Shown piece by piece: positions 36,303 through 44,348 of a stretch of DNA of 64,000 nt; position 1 is the stretch's first letter, and each line of letters opens with the position of its first letter. The notes under the pieces are model-generated. The model had not been told where the DNA came from, did no database searches, and worked only from the letters and a program-made list of their open reading frames with translations. The DNA is from Olsenella sp. An188 (GTDB lineage: Bacteria > Actinomycetota > Coriobacteriia > Coriobacteriales > Atopobiaceae). The stretch lies in NCBI RefSeq assembly GCF_002160255.1, contig NZ_NFKF01000005.1:1-64000 (forward strand). Direction: 5' to 3'. Made by a program: the position numbers and the translations under genes.

Positions 36303-37748
36303 TCACGAGCGCGGGGCCAGGGCGCAGCCCACGTTGGTCCAGGGCTCGACCTCCACGACGGGGGCGCTGTCCCACAGCTCGAGGTACTCGGCCGGCACGA
36401 ACTCGCGCCTCACCACGACCTCGCCGCCGTAGGTGCGGTACCACTCCGCGCTCGCCACGAGGTAGCCGTCCTTGCAGGAGTCCTCGCCCCAGCTATTCTC
36501 GATGCGCCAGGCCACCGGGCGGCCGTCATCGCCGAGCTGTACGCCCTGGAAGGTCATCGCGTGGGTGTTGCGCGTCTCGTGGGCGTCGAGCATGTCCTCG
36601 CGGCTCATGGAGAGGTCCACGCCGAAGAGGCCCTCGAAGTCCATGGTGTCGCAGGCCAGCACGCCGGGGAAGTCCTCGATGCGGCGCGGGAACTGCTGGC
36701 TCACGTCGCAGGCCATCTCGCACGGCACGCCGGCCCTGAGCGACGCCACCGCCGCGTCCTCCAGCACCTCGAAGGGCACGTTGAGGAACTTCACCGGCAC
36801 GCCGCCGGCCATCGTGTCCGAGAAGCGCCGGTGGTAGACGGTGCCAAACGGGCGGCTCGCGCCGGGGAGGTGCTCGAGCTGCACGTAGTCGCTCGGGTCA
36901 AACGGCACGTAGCGCGCGGCGAACTCCTGCGGCGTGATGCCGCGGTCCACGAGCAGGCGGCGCGGGCCGTCCTTCTCGTCCACCTCGGCGCCCTCCTGCA
37001 CGACGAGGCGCTCCGGGTCCACCTTGCACGCCTTGCCCACGGGGATCTCGACGTCGATCGTCAGCGGCGGCTCGCCCAGGCACACGGCGAGCACCTGGTG
37101 GCACTGCGCCACCATCGAGTCCTTGGCCGCGCGCACCGCGCCCATGTCCGCGCCGCTCGCCACCAGGCGGCGCAGCTCCATCGCGCTCTTGCGGAACAGG
37201 CGCTCGAGCTGGGCGTTCATCTGGTCGGCGTCCTTGGTGCAGGCGCTCTCGGGCATGGCGTCCTTGGGCACGAGGCCCCACTTCCTGATGATGTTCATCG
37301 CGGCGGGGTAGTAGTTGCCGTCGCCCATCGAGTGCTCCAGCAGGGCGGCCACCTCGCGCGAGTCGCAGGGCAGGTCGGCCGTCTCGATGACGTACTCGAG
37401 GCCCACGTTGAACTTCTCGAGCTTGTCGTAGAAGAAGCCGTAGGCCTGCGAGAACTCGAAGTCGTCGACGTCGAGCAGCTCCATCGTGGTCGCGCGCGCC
37501 ACGTTGAAGGCCGAGAACATCCAGCAGCGGCCGGAGTGGCGCTGGTTGGTGACCTTGCCCGTGCGCTTGCGCGAGACGCCGAAGGTGTCGTGGTAGGTGC
37601 GCAGGCGCGCCACGTCGCGGGCGGCGGCGTGGACGTTCATCGAGGTCACGGCGTTTCTCGCCACGCGGTTGGCGCGGTCGGCCGAGAAGGACGCGGTGAG
37701 CTCGTTTGCGGTCTTCGGCGCGATGGCGCCGGCGGAGTAGTCGGTCAT
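36303..37748 (-). CDS. pepC: aminopeptidase C / bleomycin hydrolase family (C1B), second gene
   Basis: This 481-residue papain-like cytoplasmic aminopeptidase has the catalytic Cys in RHSGRCWMFSAFN near residue 65, His in HAMTFQGVQ near 400 and Asn in RIENSWGED near 420. Members form hexamers whose C terminus enters the active site and trims peptides from the N end. It follows a paralogue (37759-39117) after 10 bases, with SD GGGAGGACC. The two share the same order of motifs but differ in length and many positions. Together they supply amino acids from peptides. Confidence 0.92.
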   Translation of the reverse strand: MTDYSAGAIAPKTANELTASFSADRANRVARNAVTSMNVHAAARDVARLRTYHDTFGVSRKRTGKVTNQRHSGRCWMFSAFNVARATTMELLDVDDFEFSQAYGFFYDKLEKFNVGLEYVIETADLPCDSREVAALLEHSMGDGNYYPAAMNIIRKWGLVPKDAMPESACTKDADQMNAQLERLFRKSAMELRRLVASGADMGAVRAAKDSMVAQCHQVLAVCLGEPPLTIDVEIPVGKACKVDPERLVVQEGAEVDEKDGPRRLLVDRGITPQEFAARYVPFDPSDYVQLEHLPGASRPFGTVYHRRFSDTMAGGVPVKFLNVPFEVLEDAAVASLRAGVPCEMACDVSQQFPRRIEDFPGVLACDTMDFEGLFGVDLSMSREDMLDAHETRNTHAMTFQGVQLGDDGRPVAWRIENSWGEDSCKDGYLVASAEWYRTYGGEVVVRREFVPAEYLELWDSAPVVEVEPWTNVGCALAPRS

Positions 37749-37758
37749 GCGGTCCTCC

Positions 37759-39117
37759 CTAGCGCGTGCGGGCGAGCGAGCCCATCGGGTCCCACGGAGC
37801 GAGCACGGTGGGCTCCTCGGCCTCGTAGGTTGCGCGCTCCTCGTCGGTCAGGTACTTCTTGTCAACCACGACCTGGTAGACGTACTCGTCGAACCAGGCG
37901 TCGGAGAGGGTGTCGAAGCCGTTGCGGCCGTGGTCGGCGCCCCAGCTGTTCTCGACCTTCCAGAGCGTGGGGTGGCCGGCCTCGTCGAGGTTCACGCCCT
38001 CGAGCACCATCGCGTGGGTCATGAGGGACTCGCCGTAGTCCAGGCGCTCGGCACGGTCCATGCAGGCCTCGACCTCAAAGCCGAAGAGCGCGTCCACGTC
38101 CAGCGCGGCCGTGTCCATGATGCCCTCCTCGCGCAGGTAGCTCTGGCCCACGTCGCAGCCAAACCAGACGGGCAGGTCATCGCGCAGCTGCGCCACCGCG
38201 CACTCCTTGAGGCGCTCGATCGGGAGGTTGAGGTAGCGCACGCCGCCGTCCTCCACCACGTTGCCCAGGCGGCTCACGGTGTAGGTGCGTCCGAAGGGCT
38301 TGTCGGCGGTGGGGGCGGAGATGAGGCTCACGTAGTCGTCCACGTTCATGCCCACGGCCTGCGCGAAGAACTCGGCAGGCGTGAAGGTTCCGGAGAGGGC
38401 GAGCTTGTCGTCCTTGTCGCGCAGGCGCACCTCGAAGGACGCGGGCGGCTCGCCGAGGCAGGTCACCAGCAGGTGGTAGACGTCGCCCATCATCTCCTTC
38501 TTCATCTCGGCGAGGTCCTCGCGGCCCACGCCGGCCTCGGCGCTCTGGCGAAGCCTCTTGGCGGCCCCGCGCAGGTAGCGCGTGAGGTAGCTGTCCATCT
38601 CGTGGGTGTTGCGCGAGCAGGCGGTCTCCGGCATGGCCTCCTTGGGCACCACGCCGTACTTCCTGACGAGGCTGCGGAACATGTCCCACTGGCCGCCGTC
38701 GCCGATGGGGTCGGCGAGCAGGTAGCTCACGAGGCGGCCGTCGAGCGGCTCGCCCAGCGTGTCCAGGACGTTCTCGAAGAACCAGTTGCTCTTCTCGAGC
38801 TTGTCCCAGAACAGCGGGTAGGCCTGGGAGAGCTCGAAGGTCTTGAGGTTGTACCTCTTGATGACGCGGTAGCGCATGGTGTTGAGGCTCGCGAACATCC
38901 AGCAGCGGCCGGAGCGCTCCTGGTTGCAGCGCTCGCCCTGGCTGACCTCGACGTCAAAGGTCATGGCGTTTCTCGCCACGCCCTCGGGAACGCGCGCGGC
39001 GGCGCGGATGCCGCTTGCGCTCACGGCGTTCTTGGCGACGACGTTGGCGCGCTCGGCGAAGAAGTCGGCACGGGCGGCCGCCAGGTCGTCGGCGGTGACG
39101 GACGTCATCTCGTCCAT
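37759..39117 (-). CDS. pepC: aminopeptidase C / bleomycin hydrolase family (C1B), first gene
   Basis: This 452-residue paralogue of the next gene has catalytic Cys in ERSGRCWMFASLN near residue 72, His in THAMVLEGVNLDE and Asn in KVENSWGADHG. The ATG at 39117 is preceded by CAGGAGGGACC; the frame is open much further upstream but without homology. A TATGCT -10 box (minus strand, 39162-39157) and a palindrome GAACGCGTTC about 10 bases inside it lie in the leader. Both genes are probably one transcript. Confidence 0.92.
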   Translation of the reverse strand: MDEMTSVTADDLAAARADFFAERANVVAKNAVSASGIRAAARVPEGVARNAMTFDVEVSQGERCNQERSGRCWMFASLNTMRYRVIKRYNLKTFELSQAYPLFWDKLEKSNWFFENVLDTLGEPLDGRLVSYLLADPIGDGGQWDMFRSLVRKYGVVPKEAMPETACSRNTHEMDSYLTRYLRGAAKRLRQSAEAGVGREDLAEMKKEMMGDVYHLLVTCLGEPPASFEVRLRDKDDKLALSGTFTPAEFFAQAVGMNVDDYVSLISAPTADKPFGRTYTVSRLGNVVEDGGVRYLNLPIERLKECAVAQLRDDLPVWFGCDVGQSYLREEGIMDTAALDVDALFGFEVEACMDRAERLDYGESLMTHAMVLEGVNLDEAGHPTLWKVENSWGADHGRNGFDTLSDAWFDEYVYQVVVDKKYLTDEERATYEAEEPTVLAPWDPMGSLARTR

Positions 39118-39271
39118 GGGTCCCTCCTGTTCCGTGGTTGGCTTTGAACGCGTTCGAGCATAGCACTCGGGCCGGACGTTTTTCTCGCCGCGCTCCCCGG
39201 GGGCTCCCGTCCCGGCCGACCTGCTAGAATCTGGCGAGAAGAACGAGGTCGCGGCAGGGGAGAGGTCTGGC

Positions 39272-40666
39272 ATGGCTACGTCGCTCGAGGCGCGCCTGGC
39301 GCGCGAGCTGCCCGGATACGCCCGTCGCGTGGTGGGCGCGCTCGAGGCGGCCGGGTACGAGGCCTGGGTCGTGGGCGGCTGGGTGCGCGACGCGCTGCTC
39401 GGCCGGCCCGGCCACGACGTGGACGTGACCACCTCGGCGCCGTGGCCCGAGACCGCCCGCGTGCTGCGCGCGGCCGGGATCGCCGTGCACGAGACGGGCA
39501 CGGCCCACGGTACCGTCACGGCCGTGGCGGACGGACGTCCTGTTGAGACGACCACCTACCGCGTCGAGGGGGGCTACTCCGACCACCGCCACCCCGACGA
39601 GGTGCGCTTCGTCACGGACGTGCGCGAGGACCTCGCGCGGCGCGACTTCACCGTCAACGCCATGGCCTTCCACCCCGAGCGAGGCCTTCTCGACCCCTTT
39701 GGCGGCGAGAAGGACCTGGCGGCGCGCGTGATCCGTGCGGTGGGGGAGCCCGAGCGGCGCTTTGGCGAGGACGCGCTGCGGGTGCTGCGCGCGGTGCGCT
39801 TTGCGTGCCGGCTGGGCGCGACCATCGAGCCGGCCACGCAGGCCGCGCTCGAGACGTGCGCGGGTGGTCTGGCGGACATCGCGAGCGAGCGGATCGGCCA
39901 GGAGCTGGACGGGATCCTCTCCACGGGGCGCGCGGCCTGGGCGCTGCGCAGCGAGTTCGTCGTGATGGCGGCCGCGGTGCCGGAGCTCGCGCCGATGGCC
40001 GGCTTCGACCAGAGGAGCCCCTACCACGCCTACGACGTGCTCGAGCACACGGCGCGCGTGTGCGCGGGCGTGGAGGAGTTCGCCGGCGGGATGGCTCCCG
40101 CGGCCCTGAGGTGGGCGGCCTTGCTGCACGACGTCGCCAAGCCGGCCTGCTGGAGCGAGGACGTCTCCGGGCGGGGGCACTTCTTCGGGCACCCGGAGGC
40201 CGGCGCGCGCGTGGCGCGCGAGGTGATGGGGAGGCTCGCCGTTCCGGGCGAGGTGACGCGGGCGGCCTCCGCGCTCGTCCTCCTGCACGACCTGGAGGTC
40301 AGGCCGACGCGTGCGTCCATGCGACGGATGCTCGCCGAGCTGGAGGCCGCGGCGCCGGGGCAGGCCCGGCCGCTCGCGTTTGCGCTTCTCGACCTCAAGC
40401 GCGCCGACGCGCTGTCCAAGGCGCCCGCGTGCAGGGGCTACGCCGTGGAGCTCGACCGCATGGGCGCGGCGCTTCGCGAGGAGCTCGCGGCCGGCGGCGT
40501 GTGGCGGGTGCGCGACCTGGCGGTGGGCGGCGCCGACGTGATCGCCGAGCGCGGCGTTGAGCCGGGACCGGGCGTGGGCATGGTGCTCGCCCAGCTGCTC
40601 GCGGCCGTCATGGAGGGCGAGGTCCCCAACGAGCGCGCGGCGCTTCTCGCCTGGCTGCGCTGGTAG
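39272..40666 (+). CDS. cca: CCA-adding tRNA nucleotidyltransferase
   Basis: It repairs or adds the 3' CCA of tRNAs. The 464 residues have the class II nucleotidyltransferase head VVGGWVRDALLGRPGHDVD with the metal-binding Asp pair, the RRDFTVNAMAF motif and the neck motifs EDALRVLRAVRFA. An HD domain (LLHDVAKPACW near residue 285) gives phosphatase/phosphodiesterase activity in related enzymes. A GAGAGG SD precedes the ATG. A TAGAAT box lies at 39225. tRNA genes follow 300 bases later, and those encode CCA, so the enzyme probably mainly repairs ends. Confidence 0.93.
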   Translation: MATSLEARLARELPGYARRVVGALEAAGYEAWVVGGWVRDALLGRPGHDVDVTTSAPWPETARVLRAAGIAVHETGTAHGTVTAVADGRPVETTTYRVEGGYSDHRHPDEVRFVTDVREDLARRDFTVNAMAFHPERGLLDPFGGEKDLAARVIRAVGEPERRFGEDALRVLRAVRFACRLGATIEPATQAALETCAGGLADIASERIGQELDGILSTGRAAWALRSEFVVMAAAVPELAPMAGFDQRSPYHAYDVLEHTARVCAGVEEFAGGMAPAALRWAALLHDVAKPACWSEDVSGRGHFFGHPEAGARVAREVMGRLAVPGEVTRAASALVLLHDLEVRPTRASMRRMLAELEAAAPGQARPLAFALLDLKRADALSKAPACRGYAVELDRMGAALREELAAGGVWRVRDLAVGGADVIAERGVEPGPGVGMVLAQLLAAVMEGEVPNERAALLAWLRW

Positions 40667-40700
40667 GGGGCCGTCGCGCCCGTCTTGGCTTGGCGGCGCT

Positions 40701-40834
40701 CCGAGCTCTGACTTATGCACGAGCAAAAGTCGCTTCTCGCCTGGCGAGAAGAACCATGCAACTCGTTTACCTGCACTTATACGATATTGAATCACCAAAG
40801 TCCGAGTTTTGCTCGAGCATAAGTCGGAGTTCGG
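40701..40834. repeat. 134-bp inverted-repeat element (family E) upstream of the tRNA genes
   Basis: An arm at 40701-40732 and its near-complement at 40803-40834 match at about 28 of 32 positions (CGAGCAAAAGTCG against CGAGTTTTGCTCG, and CATAAGTC shared). The centre carries CTTCTCGCC-T-GGCGAGAAG (40733-40751). The structure could fold as a long cruciform. It resembles a MITE but I see no target duplication. The rest of this 298-bp gap holds only the tRNA promoter. Confidence 0.7.
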
Positions 40835-40899
40835 GCGTGCGGGGAGGCGGCCGTGGCGTCCGCGGCGCCCCGCGGGCACAATCTCTCCAAAATTCTCGG

Positions 40900-40928
40900 T
40901 TGCATGCCGCGACGGAATGCCGTATAGT
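40900..40928 (+). promoter_or_regulatory. promoter of the tRNA-Gln/tRNA-Glu unit
   Basis: TTGCAT (40900-40905), 17 bp, TATAGT (40923-40928): the best-formed sigma-70-type promoter in the window, 36 bases ahead of tRNA-Gln. Confidence 0.75.
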
Positions 40929-40964
40929 ACTTCCTCGCGCTGAGAGGCGCACGAAATGGCAAAT

Positions 40965-41038
40965 TGGGACTTCGTCTAGTGGTAGGACAGCGGATTCTGG
41001 TTCCGTCAACGGGAGTTCGACTCTCTCAGTCCCAGCCA
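40965..41038 (+). tRNA. tRNA-Gln (anticodon CTG)
   Basis: Acceptor arms TGGGACT and AGTCCCA pair fully. The anticodon stem GCGGA/TCCGT encloses the loop TTCTGGT with anticodon CTG, and the T arm is GGGAG-TTCGACT-CTCTC. The 3' CCA is encoded. U1-A72 is the usual glutamine identity pair. Confidence 0.95.
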
Positions 41039-41062
41039 TTTTGCCTTCTCAATTGCATATGT

Positions 41063-41139
41063 GGCCCGTTCGTCTAGCGGTTCAGGACGCCGCCCTCTCA
41101 AGGCGGAGATCACCAGTTCGAATCTGGTACGGGCTACCA
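41063..41139 (+). tRNA. tRNA-Glu (anticodon CTC), copy 1
   Basis: Acceptor GGCCCGT pairs with ACGGGCT, the anticodon stem CCGCC/GGCGG encloses CTCTCAA with anticodon CTC, and the T arm is CCAGTTCGAATCTGG. CCA is encoded. It is identical to the copy 80 bp downstream. Confidence 0.95.
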
Positions 41140-41142
41140 TTT

Positions 41143-41219
41143 GGCCCGTTCGTCTAGCGGTTCAGGACGCCGCCCTCTCAAGGCGGAGATCACCAGTTCG
41201 AATCTGGTACGGGCTACCA
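41143..41219 (+). tRNA. tRNA-Glu (anticodon CTC), copy 2
   Basis: Identical to copy 1 over the whole 77 bases including CCA, at an offset of exactly 80 bp, so it arose by recent tandem duplication or is kept identical by gene conversion. The GAG codon it reads is very common in this GC-rich window. Confidence 0.95.
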
Positions 41220-41228
41220 AAACAGACT

Positions 41229-41269
41229 TCGGCGAACACCGTTTTACCTGCGGTTTCGCCGATTTTTTT
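41229..41269 (+). terminator. Rho-independent terminator of the tRNA unit
   Basis: TCGGCGAACACCG and CGGTTTCGCCGA form a 12-bp stem with one bulge and are followed by seven T residues. This is the clearest intrinsic terminator in the window besides that of metK. Confidence 0.9.
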
Positions 41270-41370
41270 GTCCAAATTTGGCCCAAAGCCGAGCCTGTCC
41301 GAACCAGCTCTCCACGGAATCTGCACCCGGGCGCGTCTGTTCGTCGGCCCATCTGGCGGCAACCCCGCGC

Positions 41371-41573
41371 GATTGGGTGGCATCCTTGATGTCCAGAGCC
41401 GCGCTCCTGCCCCGAGTGCCCTCCCGGCGGGGCGAGATACCACCTTTTCGACGCGATTGGGCGTCATGCTTGATGCAGCTCGGGGGAGGGCATCAAGCAT
41501 GCCACCCAATCGCACGCTGGTTCTGCCAGCTTGTGCGTCTCCGGAAGCGCGGGGGAGGCCAAACACCCAATCG
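41371..41573. repeat. GATTGGGTGGCAT repeat cluster (family B)
   Basis: One arm lies at 41371-41391, a full inverted pair at 41453-41513 (arms of about 23 bp, GCGATTGGGCGTCATGC against GCATGCCACCCAATCGC), and a fragment CACCCAATCG at 41566. The same sequences occur at 36033 and 36146. They occupy the gap between the tRNA terminator and the serine dehydratase gene. Confidence 0.8.
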
Positions 41574-41594
41574 GGCCCTGTTTATGGCAGCGCG

Positions 41595-41698
41595 GTCACC
41601 CCGTGTGGCGTCACGGTCACCCCGTGTAGCAGCGCAGTCGCCTCGCGGCTCGGCGCGGTCGCCCCGTGTGGCGTCACGGTCGCCCCGCGCGGCCGGCC
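41595..41698. repeat. 21-bp tandem repeat, about five units
   Basis: Units begin with GTCRCC at 41595, 41616, 41637, 41658 and 41679 with an exact 21-bp period. On the minus strand an open frame (41720-41493, 75 codons) reads through them as the heptapeptide TRGDRDA with variants. The frame starts inside the serine dehydratase gene, has no SD and probably is not a gene. Confidence 0.75.
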
Positions 41699-41703
41699 GC
41701 GTC

Positions 41704-43308
41704 CTACCCGCACGCCCCACAGCGCGCGCAGGCGGCCTGGGCGCTCGGCGTCACGGCGAGCCCGCCGCGCGCGGTCTCGCGCAGCCTCGACGGCAGCGAG
41801 TGGCCCACCTCGGCCATGGCGTGGACGACCTCGTCGAAGGGCACGAGGGAGCGCACGCCCGAGAGCGCGAGCTGCGCGCTCGAGAACGCCGCCGCCACGC
41901 CGATGGCGTTTCTCGCCTGGCAGGGGACCTCGACGAGGCCGCCCACCGGGTCGCACACCAGGCCCAGCAGGTTGGAGATCGCAAGCGAGCTCGCCGTGAG
42001 CGCCTGCTCCGGCGTGCCGCCGAGCAGCTCCACGAGCGCCGCTGCCGCCATGGCCGCCGCCGAGCCCACCTCGGCCTGGCAGCCCCCCTCGGCGCCGGCC
42101 ACGCAGGCGTGCGTCTGGATGTTGAGGCCCACCGCCGCGGCGCACCACAGCGCCGAGGCCACGTCCTTCTCGCCGGCGCCCACGGCGTCGGCCACGGCGA
42201 GCACGCAGCCCGGCACCACGCCGGCCGAGCCCGCCGTCGGGGCCGCAACGATCACGCCCATGGCGGCCGAGCGCTCCAGCACCGCCATCGCGCGCGCCAC
42301 GGCGTCGGTCTGCGTGTCGCCGAGAAGCGCGTGGCCCCAGCGCCCCTTGCCCGCGTCTACGAGCCGCGCCTCGCCGCCGATGAAGCCGCCCAGCGACCGC
42401 GCGGGGCGCTCGATCGGCGCGGTGGTCTCCTCGCGCATGACCTCGATCACGCGCCGCATCGACGCCTCGGCGCGCCCGGCGCCGGACAGGCCCTCCTCGC
42501 GCAGCTCCATCACGCCGCCGATGGACAGGCCGCGCTCCCCGCAGGCCGCGAGCAGCTGCGCGCCGTCGTCGAAGAGCTCGGCCGCCGTCACGCCCGGCGC
42601 CGTCGCCGAGGCCGAGCCCGGGACGGAGATGAAGGTCGCGAAGTCAACGTCGCGCAGGTTGCGGACCATGGGCAGCACGCCGTCGGCCGGGGCGCCGTCG
42701 GTCTCGAAGACCGAGTAGGCGCGCCCGCCCTGCTCGGTGCGGTAGGTGCGGCAGAAGGCGATGTTGACCTCGGCCATGGCGAGCAGGTGCGTGAGGGACG
42801 CCAGGATGCCCGGCGCGTCGCGGTGCGCCACGAACAGCGTCGCGTAGGCGCCGGTGATGTCCACGCCCACGCCGTCTATCCTGCTGATGCGCATCTTGCC
42901 GCCGCCGAGGCTCTCGCCGCGGACCTGGCAGCGCGCGCCGGACTCGTCCGCCATGTCGATGTCCACGGTGTTGGGGTGGACCGACGAGTCGTCGGGCGCC
43001 TCCTCGAAGGAGAAGTCCAGCCCGGCCTCGCGCGCCAGGTCGAAGGCGTCGCGGATGCGCTCGTCGTCGGTGTCGAGGCCGAGGATCCCGGCCACCAGGG
43101 CGCGGTCGGTGCCGTGCCCGCGGTAGGTGTGGGCGAAGCTGTTCCACAGCGTGAAGCGAACGCGCACGATCCGCCCCTCCAGAAGCGAGGCGGCCACGCG
43201 CGCGCAGCGCAGGGCGCCCGCGGTGTGCGAGGAGGAGGGGCCGACCATCACGGGGCCGAGGACCTCGAAGGCCGAGGTGGTGGCGAGGGTCTGCGGGCGG
43301 GAGGGCAT
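41704..43308 (-). CDS. sdaA: L-serine dehydratase, single-chain iron-sulphur type
   Basis: It deaminates L-serine to pyruvate and ammonia, an important catabolic entry for amino-acid-fermenting anaerobes. The 534 residues combine an N-terminal beta domain (GPSSSHTAGALRCA), an ACT-like domain near 165-235 and the alpha catalytic domain with GSAGVVPGC, NIQTHACVAG and CDPVGGLVEVPC cysteines that hold the [4Fe-4S] cluster. The C terminus ends CARCGACG. In a related enzyme the terminal Cys plugs the active site as a tail-in-mouth ligand, so this tail is likely functional. SD AAAGGAGC precedes the ATG. Confidence 0.94.
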   Translation of the reverse strand: MPSRPQTLATTSAFEVLGPVMVGPSSSHTAGALRCARVAASLLEGRIVRVRFTLWNSFAHTYRGHGTDRALVAGILGLDTDDERIRDAFDLAREAGLDFSFEEAPDDSSVHPNTVDIDMADESGARCQVRGESLGGGKMRISRIDGVGVDITGAYATLFVAHRDAPGILASLTHLLAMAEVNIAFCRTYRTEQGGRAYSVFETDGAPADGVLPMVRNLRDVDFATFISVPGSASATAPGVTAAELFDDGAQLLAACGERGLSIGGVMELREEGLSGAGRAEASMRRVIEVMREETTAPIERPARSLGGFIGGEARLVDAGKGRWGHALLGDTQTDAVARAMAVLERSAAMGVIVAAPTAGSAGVVPGCVLAVADAVGAGEKDVASALWCAAAVGLNIQTHACVAGAEGGCQAEVGSAAAMAAAALVELLGGTPEQALTASSLAISNLLGLVCDPVGGLVEVPCQARNAIGVAAAFSSAQLALSGVRSLVPFDEVVHAMAEVGHSLPSRLRETARGGLAVTPSAQAACARCGACG

Positions 43309-43556
43309 GGCTGCTCCTTTGCGGTCGCGCGGGCGGCGCCCCGGGGCGCGTCGGCGTGGCCGCGCCGCGGGTTCTTCTCGCCCTAGCTTACGTCAAGTGC
43401 GCCGTGCCGTGTGTAAGGGTCGCGCGTGCCGGCGAGAAGGACCGCGGGCGCGCATGCGATGTTTCCGTTTGCGCACGTTCTTCTCGCCGTGCCGGACGCC
43501 CGCGACCGGGGTGGATAAGATACCCAAGTCGCATCATCTGGCAAGAAGGAGGACCG
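43309..43556. other. gap with three GGCGAGAAG words and the DUF969 promoter
   Basis: CTTCTCGCC occurs at 43374 and 43480 and GGCGAGAAG at 43431, each followed or preceded by AA or GA plus C. A TAAGAT box near 43517 is a possible -10 for the DUF969 operon. I see no gene. Confidence 0.5.
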
Positions 43557-44348
43557 ATGGATCCCACAGAGCTCGTCAAGCTCCTCGGAATCGTCATCGT
43601 GGTGGTCGGGTTTGCCCTCAAGCTCGACTCCATCCTCATCATCATGGTGGCTGCCGTCGCAACTGCCGTGGTGGGCGGGATGGACCCGGTGGGATTCCTC
43701 GACACGCTCGGCGAGAGCTTTGTCTCCAACCGAAGCATGTGCATCTTCATCATGACGTTTGTGCTCACGGGCACGCTGGAGCGAAACGGCCTGCGCCAGG
43801 CCGCCGCGGCGCTCATCCGCAAGCTCAGGAACGCCACGTCGGGCATCATCGTCTCCGCCTACGGCCTGGTGCGCGTGGCCTTCGCCGCGTTCAACATCAA
43901 CTTCGGCGGCGTGGCCGGCTTCATCCGCCCGGTCATCATGCCCATGGCGCAGGCGGCGGTGGAGCGCGACGGGAACAAGATCTCCGACAAGCACCTCGAG
44001 GAGCTTAAGGGCATCTCGGCCGGCATGGACAACGTGGCGTGGTTCTTCGGCCAGGTGCTCTTCGTGGGCGGCTCGGGCGGCCTGCTCGTGCAGGGGACCC
44101 TCGCGGGCCTCGGCTACGACGTGAGCCTCGTGGACCTCGCCGCCGTGCAGGTGCCGGTGGCCGTCGTCGCCATGCTCGTCGCCATCGTCTACTACAACCT
44201 GATCGACCGCAGGCTCATGCGTCGCCGCGAGCGCGTCCTGGCGGCCGCCGCGGGCGAGAAGGACGCCGCGGGCGAGAAGGGCGCCGAGCCCGTCGCAGCG
44301 TCCGAGCCCGACGCGCCCACGGACGCCGAGAAGGGCGGTGAGCGCTGA
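43557..44348 (+). CDS. DUF969 membrane protein
   Basis: This 263-residue membrane protein has about six to seven helices and begins MDPTELVKLLGIVIVVVGFALKLDSI, typical of DUF969. It ends in a charged tail with the duplicated AAGEK motif. DUF969 and DUF979 proteins occur together with pyroglutamyl peptidase and are thought to form a two-part transporter, perhaps for pyroglutamate or its peptides; that role is inferred from the operon only. The ATG at 43557 follows AAGGAGGACC. Its TGA overlaps the next ATG (TGATG). Confidence 0.88.
   Translation: MDPTELVKLLGIVIVVVGFALKLDSILIIMVAAVATAVVGGMDPVGFLDTLGESFVSNRSMCIFIMTFVLTGTLERNGLRQAAAALIRKLRNATSGIIVSAYGLVRVAFAAFNINFGGVAGFIRPVIMPMAQAAVERDGNKISDKHLEELKGISAGMDNVAWFFGQVLFVGGSGGLLVQGTLAGLGYDVSLVDLAAVQVPVAVVAMLVAIVYYNLIDRRLMRRRERVLAAAAGEKDAAGEKGAEPVAASEPDAPTDAEKGGER

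Noticed and set aside
39118-39555. Longer N terminus for the first C1 peptidase
   Set aside because: The frame is open upstream of 39117, but it crosses the cca gene start on the other strand. The ATG at 39117 has an excellent SD and starts the homologous region.
41493-41720. Small RGD-repeat protein gene on the minus strand
   Set aside because: It starts inside the serine dehydratase gene without an SD, and also reads through the unrelated family-B repeats. Kept only as a repeat and a finding.
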